Shown piece after piece: positions 16,822 through 24,173 of a stretch of 45,706 nt of DNA. The notes beneath the pieces are model-generated. The model searched no databases, had not been told where the DNA came from, and was given only the letters and a program-made list of their open reading frames with translations. Position 1 is the stretch's first letter, and each line of letters begins with the position of its first letter. The stretch comes from Chloroflexota bacterium (GTDB taxonomy: Bacteria; Chloroflexota; Limnocylindria; Limnocylindrales; CSP1-4). The DNA is taken from the NCBI GenBank assembly GCA_021813655.1, contig JAKAJU010000128.1, forward strand, positions 1 through 45,706, written 5' to 3'. The position numbers and the translations under genes are program-made.

Positions 16822-18057
16822 ATGTCCGAGACGCCGATCGTCCTCCTCTCCTCGGCTTCGTCCACCGTCGAGCGGCTGCGCTCGCCCCTCGAGGAGGAGG
16901 GGTATCGCGTCACGGTCGTCGAGACCGTCGACGCGGCGATCGCCGTCCTCGGGACCCAGGCCGTCCTCGTCGTCGCCGGCATGGCCGACGACGTGTCGGT
17001 GGCCGTGTGCCGGCGCGTCCGGGAGACGCCGGCTCTGCGGGGCCTGGGCATCTGCGTCATCACGGCGTCCGAGGAGGCGGACGTGCGCGTCGACATCCTC
17101 CGGGCCGGGGCCGACGAGGTCCTCCCCGACGGGGTCGATCCCCGTGAGCTCGACGCGCGCATCCAGGGGCTCCTCCTGCGGTCGACCCGTGCCGCCGCGG
17201 GGATCACGCTCGCCGCGGAGACCGCCGCGGCGCGGCGTTCCCGCCGCTCGATCGCGGTCTTCAGCCCGAGCGGCGGCGTCGGGACCACGACCATCGCGGT
17301 GAACGTCGCGCTCGCGCTCCTCGCGCGCCAGCCCGGGCGAGTCGCGATCGCGGACCTGCACCTCCCCTTCGGCCAGGTGGCGACGCATCTCGATATCCGT
17401 GCGCACCGGACGATCACCGACCTCGCGGGCGACGAGGGTGCGCTCGTCGACCCCTCGCTCCTGCCGACGTATGCCCAGCGCCACGCGTCCGGACTCTCCG
17501 TCTACGCCGCACCGGGCACGTGGGACCCGACGGCGATCATCACGCCGGAGATGACCAGCATCTTCATCGAGACGGCGACGCTCGCCCACGACCGGCTGGT
17601 GATGGATCTCGGCTCGGCCGTGGAGGAGAGGACATTCGCCGCCCTTGGGCGCGCTGACGTCGCGCTGCTCCCGGTCCGCCCGGACATCGCCGCCCTGCGG
17701 GCGCTCCGCTCGTTCGCGGACGCGCTCGCCGACCGTCAGATCGACCTGAGCCGGACCGCGTTCGTCGTCAACGACATCGCGGGCCGCGAGAGCCTGCGCC
17801 CGCGGGATGTCGAGACGGCGCTCGGTCGCGCCCCGGTGGCCGAGGTGCCGAACGATCCGATCGCATTCGTCCGCGCCGTCAACGAGGGGATCCCCGTGGT
17901 CATCGGCGCGCCCGAGTCGGCCGCCGCCGCCGCCCTGCTGAGGCTCGCCTCGATCGCGGTCGGCGACGCCGGATCCGCGCCCGAGGGGCGCCCCGCGAGT
18001 CCCCCCGAGAAGAGGTCGTCCGGGCTCTTCGGCGGGCTCTTCGGCAACCGCGGGTAG
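16822..18057 (+). CDS. CpaE/TadZ-like protein: pseudo-receiver plus MinD/ParA ATPase
   Basis: CpaE-type proteins position type IV (Tad) pilus machines or other polar complexes. The 411 residues have an N-terminal receiver-like domain (1-120) in which the phosphoacceptor position is Ala52 (VLVVAGMADD), so phosphorylation is unlikely. A MinD/ParA ATPase domain follows (about 140-385). Its P-loop is SPSGGVGTTT (148-157), lacking both the signature lysine and the Walker lysine. The C-terminus GLFGGLFGNRG could be a short membrane-touching helix. The ATG at 16822 has GGAG upstream; ATG 16792 would add 10 residues. No pilus gene is present within the window, so it is an orphan here. It is divergent from rpsF. 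Confidence 0.82.
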   Translation: MSETPIVLLSSASSTVERLRSPLEEEGYRVTVVETVDAAIAVLGTQAVLVVAGMADDVSVAVCRRVRETPALRGLGICVITASEEADVRVDILRAGADEVLPDGVDPRELDARIQGLLLRSTRAAAGITLAAETAAARRSRRSIAVFSPSGGVGTTTIAVNVALALLARQPGRVAIADLHLPFGQVATHLDIRAHRTITDLAGDEGALVDPSLLPTYAQRHASGLSVYAAPGTWDPTAIITPEMTSIFIETATLAHDRLVMDLGSAVEERTFAALGRADVALLPVRPDIAALRALRSFADALADRQIDLSRTAFVVNDIAGRESLRPRDVETALGRAPVAEVPNDPIAFVRAVNEGIPVVIGAPESAAAAALLRLASIAVGDAGSAPEGRPASPPEKRSSGLFGGLFGNRG

Positions 18058-18069
18058 CGTCCCTACCCG
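18051..18069 (+). terminator. Hairpin at the end of the CpaE-like gene
   Basis: Stem CGGGTAG / CTACCCG with a 5-nt loop; the TAG stop codon is inside the left arm. No T-run follows, so terminator function is tentative. Confidence 0.4.
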
Positions 18070-18136
18070 GAGCGCGGCGGCGAGAGCGCCTGGAGCCGTG
18101 AGCCGACGCGATCTCGACGCATCGGCCCTACCCGGC

Positions 18137-18364
18137 TCAGCCGAACCAGGTGACCCCCTCGTCCTCGCTCACGCGCGGGATGACGAGCAGGCGCCAGATG
18201 GTGTCGGGCGAGAGCGCCGTCCGGCGGGATACGAGCCGGACGAGACATCGTGTGTCCCCGGCGCACCGCCTGACCGCTCTGCGGTCGAGTCGTGGCCAGA
18301 GCGCGAGGGCTCGCTGCTCGAGCCGCGGTGCGCGGATCCGATCCGTCTCGCCGTGCGTCGACAT
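18137..18364 (-). CDS. Uncharacterised 75-residue basic protein
   Basis: A small gene with a clear Shine-Dalgarno (GGGAGG) about 6 nt before its ATG at 18364. The product is basic and Arg-rich, predicted mostly helical, with no signal peptide or membrane segment. Notable stretches are EQRALALWPRLDRRAVRRC, LVRLVSRRTALSPDTI and the acidic-aromatic end SEDEGVTWFG. The regular leucines and arginines and the compact length suggest a small folded domain. I do not recognise a named family; it may be a conserved hypothetical of Chloroflexota-like genomes. It converges with the CpaE-like gene and follows tRNA-Leu(TAA) on the same strand. Confidence 0.6.
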   Translation of the reverse strand: MSTHGETDRIRAPRLEQRALALWPRLDRRAVRRCAGDTRCLVRLVSRRTALSPDTIWRLLVIPRVSEDEGVTWFG

Positions 18365-18424
18365 CCGGCGCCTCCCTTCGGCTGCGCCTCTCTCGGAGCG
18401 TCGATGGTACGCCCGATCGCCGGA

Positions 18425-18510
18425 TGGTGCCGGGGGCGAGATTCGAACTCGCACGGGCTTGCGCCCGGCCGTGTTTAAGACGGCCGCGTCTGCCGTTCCG
18501 CCACCCCGGC
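18425..18510 (-). tRNA. tRNA-Leu (anticodon TAA)
   Basis: Acceptor GCCGGGG pairs with CCCCGGC; anticodon stem GCCGT/ACGGC holds loop CTTAAAC, anticodon TAA. The long variable arm CGGGCGCAAGCCCG and the TTCGAAT loop confirm a class II leucine tRNA. The 3' CCA is encoded. The 3' end of the acyltransferase frame runs into the first 36 bases of the gene. Confidence 0.95.
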
Positions 18511-20862
18511 GCGCATCGATGGTACGCGGCCGACGACGGCGAGGGTCGGGCGCCCGGCGACGGAGGCAGGCATCACCCCGAGCGCGGGCAGCCTGCCTTC
18601 GAGGCGCGACGCCAGCGCGGCGGCGAACGGCGTCGCGAGGTGGTGGGTGTCGCGATAGACGAGGAAGCGCCCGATCACCGCGGGGCACGGGCCGGTCGGG
18701 CAGACCCAGGGCGTCGGGTCGATGTACTCCGCCCCGGCCGCCGTGACGACCGCGGCCTCTGCCGCCGACCACGCCGCGTCCACCGCCGTCGTCACCGGGG
18801 TCGCGCACGCGAGCACGCTGTCGGGGTGCGCGGAGAGGCAGGCGGGCGGGTCGTCCGGAGCCTCCGGCGTCGCGCCGATGACCGCGAGCGACCCGGCAAG
18901 AGGCTTCAGCGTCGCGAGGGTCCGGCCGAGCCCGGCGGCGAGTGCCGCCTCACCGGCCGACCCGCCGACCTGCTGGCCATCGATGAGCGGTCGGACGCCC
19001 CGGCTGTCCGAGACGACGACGAGTGCCGGATGCTCCACGCCGATCCGCGCGATCGCGTTCCGGCGCCACGTGTCGCATTCGCCGTACTCGCGTCCGAGGG
19101 TGGAGCTCCACACGTGGATGTCGGCGGCGGTGCACGCGCTCTTGGTGAGGGAGACGAGACGCCATCCGCGATCGGACGCGATCCGCTCCACGGCGGGGAA
19201 CCATTGGGCGGCGTGGGAGTCGCCGAAGAGCACGACGGTCGTCTTCGACGTCACGTCACCGTAGGCGCAGCGCGGGGAGACGGTCGTCGCGGCGTCGAGA
19301 TGGCAGCCGTCCGCGTAGATCCGCGGGGCGTCCGAACGGACGGCGGCGAGCGACGGGACGAGATTCCCCGGTACCGGACCGTCGGGCGTAGGCGCCAGCG
19401 AGGCGGACGGAGCCGGAGCGCCCGATCCGCCCGGAACGCCCGATCCGCCCGGACCCGACGCGGACGGCGCGGGCGAGCCGCTCCCGGACGGCGAGGTGGG
19501 TGCCGACGGCGACGACGCGTCACCCGATGCCCCGGGCGCGCCCGGGGCATCGGTGGGAACGAGGCCCGCGAGCGCGTCGCCGCCGCTCGGGAGAGGCTCG
19601 GCGGCCGCGGCGCTCCCGGCGAGCCGGGCGGACGTGACCGTGCTCACGCCAAGCGCCACGACCGCCACCGCGAGCGAGAGGGCGCCCGCGAAGGCGAGGT
19701 TCCTGCGCGTGACGGTCCCGATGACGACGCCCCGACGGAGCGGATCCTCCACGAGGCGCTGCGAGAGCGCCGAGAGCGGGACCGCGACGAGGACCACGAG
19801 CGCGACACGCCCGGCGAGCGGGAGCGGTCCCCCGAGCGCGAGGGGGACGAGGACGAGCACCGGCCAGTGCCAGAGGTAGAGCGAGTAGCTGATGCGCCCG
19901 ATGTACCGGAACGGCCCCCAGCCGAGGATCGCCTGGTGGCGGAGCGTCCCGACGCGCGTGCCCGCGGCGATGACCGCGGCCGTGCCGGCGACGGGGAGCA
20001 CCGCGGCCCATCCCGGGAAGGGGGTCTCCGGCGTGATGACGATCCCGGACAGCGCGACGAGCGCGATGCCGCCCCACCCGAGCAGGGCCGCGCCGCGGAC
20101 CCGGATGCGCCCGAGCTCGGGCGCGCCGAGCGCCAGGAGGGCGCCCGCGCCGAGCTCCCAGGCGCGGGTCGGAAGAGAGAAGAACGCCCACGGCTCCTGG
20201 GCCCCTGTCAGGTAGAGGGAGAGGACGAAGGACGCTCCCGCCACGAGCAGGAACGGGACCGCCAGCCGTCGCCGCGAGCCCATCGCGAGCCGGCCGGAGA
20301 CCAGCACGAGCGCCGGCCAGAACAGGTAGAACTGCTCCTCCGCCGAGAGCGACCAGAAGTGGAGGATCGGCGACGGCGGAAGCGTGCTCTGCAGGTAGTC
20401 GGTCGCCTGCACGGCGAAGCGGACGTTCACGACGTACATCGCGGCGGCCGCCGCGTCGCCGGCCACGTCCACGAGCTGGAGCGGGTTGATGACGAGCGCC
20501 GACGCGACGACCGTCGCGACGAGGACGAGCGCCGACGCGGGGAGGATCCGGCGCGCACGCCGGGCGTAGAACCGCGGGAGAGAGATCGACCCCTTCTCCC
20601 GCAGCTCGCGGAGCAGCAGTCCCGTGATGAGGAAGCCCGACAGGACGAAGAAGACGTCGACACCGACGTAGCCCCCGGTGAACCCGGGGACGTCCGCGTG
20701 GTAGAGCAGGACGAGGACGACGGCGACCGCGCGGAGGCCCTCGAGGTCGGGCCGGAAATCGTGCGCCGCGGACGCCCGCGGAGCCGGAGCCTCGGGGGCG
20801 TCGAGCTCGAGCGGCGCCGGAACTGCCCTGCGAAGCCGGGTCGCGATCTCGTCCAGGTTCAG
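18475..20862 (-). CDS. OafA/YrhL-type acyltransferase with SGNH domain, CTG start
   Basis: Membrane acyltransferase that O-acetylates or acylates surface polysaccharide. In 795 residues: an acyltransferase-3 domain (about 36-390, FRPDLEGLRAVAVVLVLLYHA, YVGVDVFFVLSGFLITG, ten-odd membrane helices); a Pro/Ser/Gly linker (about 455-510); and an SGNH esterase-like domain with VVLFGDSHAAQW and a C-terminal DTHH dyad. Between the upstream TAG and residue 131 there is no ATG, GTG or TTG, yet the conserved first helix is coded there. The best start is CTG at 20862-20860, with AGGAG 4 nt upstream. The stop TAA (18477-18475) is the anticodon triplet of the tRNA-Leu gene, so the last 12 residues are tRNA sequence. 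Confidence 0.85.
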   Translation of the reverse strand: MNLDEIATRLRRAVPAPLELDAPEAPAPRASAAHDFRPDLEGLRAVAVVLVLLYHADVPGFTGGYVGVDVFFVLSGFLITGLLLRELREKGSISLPRFYARRARRILPASALVLVATVVASALVINPLQLVDVAGDAAAAAMYVVNVRFAVQATDYLQSTLPPSPILHFWSLSAEEQFYLFWPALVLVSGRLAMGSRRRLAVPFLLVAGASFVLSLYLTGAQEPWAFFSLPTRAWELGAGALLALGAPELGRIRVRGAALLGWGGIALVALSGIVITPETPFPGWAAVLPVAGTAAVIAAGTRVGTLRHQAILGWGPFRYIGRISYSLYLWHWPVLVLVPLALGGPLPLAGRVALVVLVAVPLSALSQRLVEDPLRRGVVIGTVTRRNLAFAGALSLAVAVVALGVSTVTSARLAGSAAAAEPLPSGGDALAGLVPTDAPGAPGASGDASSPSAPTSPSGSGSPAPSASGPGGSGVPGGSGAPAPSASLAPTPDGPVPGNLVPSLAAVRSDAPRIYADGCHLDAATTVSPRCAYGDVTSKTTVVLFGDSHAAQWFPAVERIASDRGWRLVSLTKSACTAADIHVWSSTLGREYGECDTWRRNAIARIGVEHPALVVVSDSRGVRPLIDGQQVGGSAGEAALAAGLGRTLATLKPLAGSLAVIGATPEAPDDPPACLSAHPDSVLACATPVTTAVDAAWSAAEAAVVTAAGAEYIDPTPWVCPTGPCPAVIGRFLVYRDTHHLATPFAAALASRLEGRLPALGVMPASVAGRPTLAVVGRVPSMRAGVAERQTRPS

Positions 20863-20933
20863 CGCACTCCTGCCGGCACGCGGCGGTCGCGCCGCTCCGC
20901 CGGATGTCCCCTCCCCCGGTCGACCACCGACGG

Positions 20934-20939
20934 ACTATA
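20934..20939 (-). promoter_or_regulatory. -10 box TATAGT of the acyltransferase
   Basis: TATAGT on the minus strand, 71 nt before the proposed CTG start, in the 109-bp gap after the DUF1801 gene. Confidence 0.5.
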
Positions 20940-20971
20940 CGCGGGGACCCGCGAACGTGCCGTCGCAGGCG

Positions 20972-21445
20972 TCAGCGCGCCGGACCGCGCGCGTCGTCCC
21001 ATCCGGATCTGCCGGGTCGTGGCGAGGTCGTGTCGAGGTCCAGGTGGCGCACGAGGTGGCCCAGCGAGGGCTCACGGGCGATCGCGACAGCCTCGCGCAG
21101 GTACGCCGCGACGAGGTACGCGTGGATCGCGTCCGGCGAGCTGAAGGTGAACCAGCGCGCCCGCTTCGTCTCCCCCGCGCCGCCGAGCACACGGGCCGGA
21201 TCGCGCAGCAGGACACCATGCGGGAAGCCGAGGTGGACGTGCACCCGTTCCGCCATCACCCAGGCGACGAACGGCGTCCGCCGCCCCGCGGGGACGTTGT
21301 AGCCGATGACGCGCCACCCGACCCGGACCCGCTCGATCGCGTCGGGGACTGTCTCCCGCACGATCGTCCGGAGGCGCTCGGCGAGCGCGGCCATCGAATC
21401 CGGGTACCCGGCGAGCAGCGCCTCGGGAGGAGGACAGTCGGTCAT
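20972..21445 (-). CDS. DUF1801-type protein
   Basis: A 157-residue soluble protein that fits the DUF1801 / YdhG-like fold: the N-terminal helix PDSMAALAERLRTIVRETVP, the core RVGWRVIGYNVPAGRRTPFVAWVM, HVHLGFPHGVLL and the C-terminal helix with YLVAAYLREAV. Members are small alpha/beta proteins of unknown biochemical function, sometimes linked to iron or stress. The last 20 residues are polar and disordered. The ATG has no good Shine-Dalgarno; an inverted repeat (21458-21478) sits just upstream. It is flanked by the tRNA cluster upstream and the acyltransferase downstream. Confidence 0.75.
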   Translation of the reverse strand: MTDCPPPEALLAGYPDSMAALAERLRTIVRETVPDAIERVRVGWRVIGYNVPAGRRTPFVAWVMAERVHVHLGFPHGVLLRDPARVLGGAGETKRARWFTFSSPDAIHAYLVAAYLREAVAIAREPSLGHLVRHLDLDTTSPRPGRSGWDDARGPAR

Positions 21446-21510
21446 CGGGGCATCGTCGCCCGTCGCGTCGCGACGGGCAAGTCCTCTCCGCGGCCCTCCG
21501 GAACGACAGA

Positions 21511-21530
21511 GCGGACCCTCGCGGGTCCGC
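21511..21530 (-). terminator. Terminator after the Phe-Gly-Gln-Cys tRNA cluster
   Basis: Stem GCGGACCC / GGGTCCGC with loop TCGC, 16 bp beyond the end of tRNA-Cys and followed on the minus strand by TCTGTCGTT. Position and strength fit an intrinsic terminator. Confidence 0.65.
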
Positions 21531-21545
21531 TGTTCGATCGGTGTG

Positions 21546-21622
21546 TGGAGGCGACGTCGGGATTCGAACCCGAGAATAGAGGTTTTGCAGACCTCCCCCT
21601 TAGGCCACTTGGGTACGTCGCC
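21546..21622 (-). tRNA. tRNA-Cys (anticodon GCA)
   Basis: Acceptor GGCGACG/CGTCGCC, anticodon stem GAGGT/ACCTC with loop CTGCAAA (anticodon GCA), TTCGAAT loop, discriminator T as expected for cysteine, encoded CCA. Confidence 0.96.
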
Positions 21623-21662
21623 CCGTGTTCCGCCGCGCGTCCGCGGCGCCGTGCGGGGTGGG

Positions 21663-21736
21663 TGGCTGCCCCTCGAGGATTCGAACCTCGGTTCTCGGAT
21701 CCAAAGTCCGCTGTCCTACCACTGGACGAAGGGGCA
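21663..21736 (-). tRNA. tRNA-Gln (anticodon TTG)
   Basis: Acceptor TGCCCCT/AGGGGCA, anticodon loop CTTTGGA (anticodon TTG), T-arm CGAGG-TTCGAAT-CCTCG, encoded CCA. The outermost anticodon-stem pair (27-43) reads G opposite A, a mismatch. Confidence 0.95.
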
Positions 21737-21792
21737 GCGGTCGAGATCCCGATACGGACGGACCCGGGGTCCGTCGATCTGATGAGAGGGGA

Positions 21793-21868
21793 TGGAGCGG
21801 AAGACGGGACTCGAACCCGCGACCCTCACCTTGGCAAGGTGATGCTCTACCAACTGAGCCACTTCCGC
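21793..21868 (-). tRNA. tRNA-Gly (anticodon GCC)
   Basis: Acceptor GCGGAAG/CTTCCGC, anticodon stem TCACC/GGTGA with loop TTGCCAA (anticodon GCC), TTCGAGT loop, encoded CCA. Confidence 0.96.
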
Positions 21869-21894
21869 TCGGAAACGCCACCACCGCTGCGTTC

Positions 21895-21970
21895 TGGTGC
21901 CGAGAGCCAGATTCGAACTGGCGACACCGCGATTTTCAGTCGCGTGCTCTACCGACTGAGCTATCTCGGC
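21895..21970 (-). tRNA. tRNA-Phe (anticodon GAA)
   Basis: Acceptor GCCGAGA/TCTCGGC, anticodon loop CTGAAAA (anticodon GAA), TTCGAAT loop, encoded CCA. First gene of the four-tRNA cluster Phe-Gly-Gln-Cys. Confidence 0.96.
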
Positions 21971-22010
21971 CCGTGGACGCCGCGGGTCAGGCCGCCCGTA
22001 CGGCTCGAAG

Positions 22011-22040
22011 AGGCTACCACGCCGCCCGGTGGGGTCGCAA
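22011..22040 (-). promoter_or_regulatory. Promoter of the Phe-Gly-Gln-Cys tRNA cluster
   Basis: On the minus strand TTGCGA (-35) is followed after 18 bp by TAGCCT (-10), about 40 bp ahead of tRNA-Phe. It is one of the few places in the window with a readable -35. Confidence 0.6.
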
Positions 22041-22066
22041 GGATGCTTCCCGTGCCGACGGCTCCC

Positions 22067-23059
22067 CTACTCCAGCCCCTTCAGGGCGGCGACCGCCTGG
22101 GCGTCCAGCGGCGGCTGCCCGTACATCGCCCGGAGCCGGTTCACCCGGTCGAGGACCGGCGGGTGCGTCGAGAAGAGGCCGATCCCGCGATCGGAGAGCT
22201 TCTTCATCGGGTTGACGATGTAGAGGTGCTGCGTCGCCCGGTTCGCGACCTCGAGAGGCTCCTGGTCGGCCGCGATCTTCATGAGCGCGCTCTCGAGGCC
22301 TGTCGGGTTGCGGGTGAGATCGACCGACGACGCGTCCGCGAGGTACTCGCGCTGGCGGCTGACGGCGAGCTGGACGAGGCGCGCCGCGATCGGGGCGAGG
22401 ATCGCGAGGACGATCGCGACGACGAACACGATCGCCTGGAGCCCGCTCCCGCCCCCCGACGAGCTCGAGCTGCGACGGCCGCGCCCGCCGACCACCCCGC
22501 CCCAGAATGTGAACTGGAGGAAGAGATCGGCGAGCAGCGCGATGCTCCCCACGAGGACGCCGACGAGCAGCGTGAACCGGATGTCGTAGTTGCGGACGTG
22601 GCTCAGCTCGTGGCCGATCACGCCCTGGAGCTCCTCGCGGTCGAGCTTCTGGAGAAGTCCGGTCGTGATCGCGATCGACGCGTGCCGGGGGTCCCGGCCG
22701 GTCGCGAACGCGTTCGGCGCGGAGTCGTCGATGATGTAGACGGCCGGCATCGGGACGCCCGCCGCGAGCGACATCTCCTGGACGACGTTCGTCAGCTGCG
22801 GAGCGCTCGTGCCGTCGACCCGGCGCGCCTTGGACGCGGCGAGGACGAGCGTGTCCCCGGAGAAGTAGCTCCCGGCCGCCATGAGCGCGCCCAGGAAGAG
22901 CGCGAGGACGGTCATCCCCACGATCCCCGTCCAGTCCCCGGTCAGCAGGAAGCCGATGGAGGCCCCGAGGACGATGAGGATCCACAGGACGATGAGCACG
23001 AGGAGGATCGAGTTCCGCTTGTTCGTCGAGATCTGCGAGCGGAACGACGTGGCGGCCAT
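22067..23059 (-). CDS. htpX: HtpX-like M48 membrane metalloprotease
   Basis: Zinc protease that degrades damaged membrane proteins. The 330 residues start with two membrane helices (about 17-40 and 44-66). The catalytic domain has GVIGHELSHVRNYDIR with His150, Glu151 and His154; a further membrane hairpin follows (about 163-215, interrupted by a Ser/Gly loop), then SRQREYLADASS with the third zinc ligand Glu. The end STHPPVLDRVNRLRAM is typical of the family. It follows lemA by 48 bp; the LemA-HtpX pair is common in many bacteria. Confidence 0.93.
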   Translation of the reverse strand: MAATSFRSQISTNKRNSILLVLIVLWILIVLGASIGFLLTGDWTGIVGMTVLALFLGALMAAGSYFSGDTLVLAASKARRVDGTSAPQLTNVVQEMSLAAGVPMPAVYIIDDSAPNAFATGRDPRHASIAITTGLLQKLDREELQGVIGHELSHVRNYDIRFTLLVGVLVGSIALLADLFLQFTFWGGVVGGRGRRSSSSSGGGSGLQAIVFVVAIVLAILAPIAARLVQLAVSRQREYLADASSVDLTRNPTGLESALMKIAADQEPLEVANRATQHLYIVNPMKKLSDRGIGLFSTHPPVLDRVNRLRAMYGQPPLDAQAVAALKGLE

Positions 23060-23107
23060 GACGAACTCGAGGGCGCGGCGGACGGGCGGCGGTCGGGTGG
23101 CGCCTCG

Positions 23108-23671
23108 CTAGCGGAGGGCGACGACCGGGACCTGGTCCGCCTCGGGCTCGGCCTCGAAGAAGTCGCGCTTCGTGAAGCCGAACGTCCCCGCGACGACGTT
23201 GCCGGGGAACGTCTGGATCGACGTGTTGAACTCGAGGACGGACGAGTTGTAGTACTGCCGGGCGAAGCTGATCTGGTTCTCCGTCGTCGTCAGCTGCTCC
23301 TGGAGGGCGAGGACGTTCTCGTTCGCCTTCAGGGTCGGGTAGTTCTCCGCGACGGCGAAGAGGGAGCGCAGGGCGCCGGTGAGCTGGTTCTCCGCGGCGG
23401 ACTGCTCGGCGACGCCCCGAGAGCCGGCTGCGACGGCATTCGCGCGGGCCTCCGTCACCTTCGTCAGGACGTCCTGCTCGAATCCCATGTAGTCCTTCAC
23501 CGCGGCAACGAGGTTCGGGACGAGATCGTGGCGCCGCTTCAGCTGCACCTCGACCTGGGCGAGCGACTCGTCGACGGTGTTGCGCTTCCGGACGAGGCCG
23601 TTGTAGAAGAGGATCGCCCCCAGAGCCACGATCACGACGATCGCGATGAGGACGATGAGGATGGCTTCCAT
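23108..23671 (-). CDS. lemA: LemA family protein
   Basis: Membrane-anchored helical protein of unknown molecular function, often coupled to HtpX. The 187 residues have one N-terminal membrane helix (about 3-24) followed by the family signature YNGLVRKRNTVDESLAQVEVQLKRRHDLVPNL split across two helices, and the conserved YNSSVLEFN and FPGN. The ATG at 23671 is preceded by GGAGG 6 nt upstream, which decides the start over a longer open frame. A TAGACT box lies about 44 bp upstream. It is followed by htpX. Confidence 0.94.
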   Translation of the reverse strand: MEAILIVLIAIVVIVALGAILFYNGLVRKRNTVDESLAQVEVQLKRRHDLVPNLVAAVKDYMGFEQDVLTKVTEARANAVAAGSRGVAEQSAAENQLTGALRSLFAVAENYPTLKANENVLALQEQLTTTENQISFARQYYNSSVLEFNTSIQTFPGNVVAGTFGFTKRDFFEAEPEADQVPVVALR

Positions 23672-23714
23672 GCGCGCCTCCGATCGGCTGGACCGTGGGT
23701 TGCGTCCCTGCGTG

Positions 23715-23720
23715 AGTCTA
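23715..23720 (-). promoter_or_regulatory. -10 box TAGACT of lemA-htpX
   Basis: TAGACT on the minus strand; TTGCAG lies upstream with a short 15-bp spacer. The leader would carry the strong GGAGG of lemA. Confidence 0.5.
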
Positions 23721-23777
23721 GCGTGCGCGGACAGGCTGCAACGGTCGGCGCGGGGGCCGTTCCGCGCGCGCCGGGTG

Positions 23778-23854
23778 TGGTGGGCGGTAAGGGACTCGAA
23801 CCCCTGACATCCTCGGTGTAAGCGAGGCGCTCTCACCAACTGAGCTAACCGCCC
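23778..23854 (-). tRNA. tRNA-Val (anticodon TAC)
   Basis: Acceptor GGGCGGT/ACCGCCC, anticodon loop CTTACAC (anticodon TAC), TTCGAGT loop, encoded CCA. It lies between a terminator upstream and lemA downstream; no clear promoter of its own is visible. Confidence 0.96.
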
Positions 23855-23883
23855 GGGGAGCCGCCCGGCCGCGGGTGGCCGGG

Positions 23884-23910
23884 AAAGAAAGACGCGCCCG
23901 GGGGCGCGTC
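23884..23910 (-). terminator. Rho-independent terminator after the two Leu tRNAs
   Basis: On the minus strand the stem GACGCGCC / GGCGCGTC with loop CCCG is followed directly by TTTCTTT. This is the clearest intrinsic terminator in the window and closes the Leu(CAG)-Leu(GAG) transcript. Confidence 0.88.
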
Positions 23911-23935
23911 AGAAGGTGCGACGGTCGACGGAGGG

Positions 23936-24020
23936 TGGTGCCCAGGCCGGGACTTGAACCCGGATGACTTGCGTCATACGCCCCTCAAACGTACGCGTAT
24001 ACCAATTCCGCCACCTGGGC
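23936..24020 (-). tRNA. tRNA-Leu (anticodon GAG)
   Basis: Acceptor GCCCAGG/CCTGGGC, anticodon loop TTGAGGG (anticodon GAG), long variable arm TGACGCAAGTCA, TTCAAGT loop, encoded CCA. Confidence 0.95.
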
Positions 24021-24058
24021 GCCGTATGCATCTGCGGTCCTGCCGGCCCGACGCTGCC

Positions 24059-24145
24059 TGGTACCGAGGAAGGGACTCGAACCCATACGCCCTTGCGGGC
24101 ACCAGCTCCTGAGGCTGGCGCGTCTACCAGTTCCGCCACCTCGGC
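24059..24145 (-). tRNA. tRNA-Leu (anticodon CAG)
   Basis: Acceptor GCCGAGG/CCTCGGT (terminal G-T pair), anticodon stem CCAGC/GCTGG with loop CTCAGGA (anticodon CAG), long variable arm GCCCGCAAGGGC, TTCGAGT loop, encoded CCA. Confidence 0.95.
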
Positions 24146-24173
24146 GAGGACCCGCCGCCCACCCTGAGCACGC

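Noticed and set aside
18063-18266. Alternative minus-strand frame over the small gene
   Set aside because: It lacks a Shine-Dalgarno and overlaps the 75-residue gene, which has a strong one.
21442-21453. Tiny upstream reading frame (ATG CCC CGA TGA) overlapping the DUF1801 start
   Set aside because: Four codons can occur by chance and there is no Shine-Dalgarno.
18425-24145. Integrated element at the tRNA genes
   Set aside because: No integrase, no repeated tRNA 3' ends and no atypical composition; the neighbouring genes look resident.
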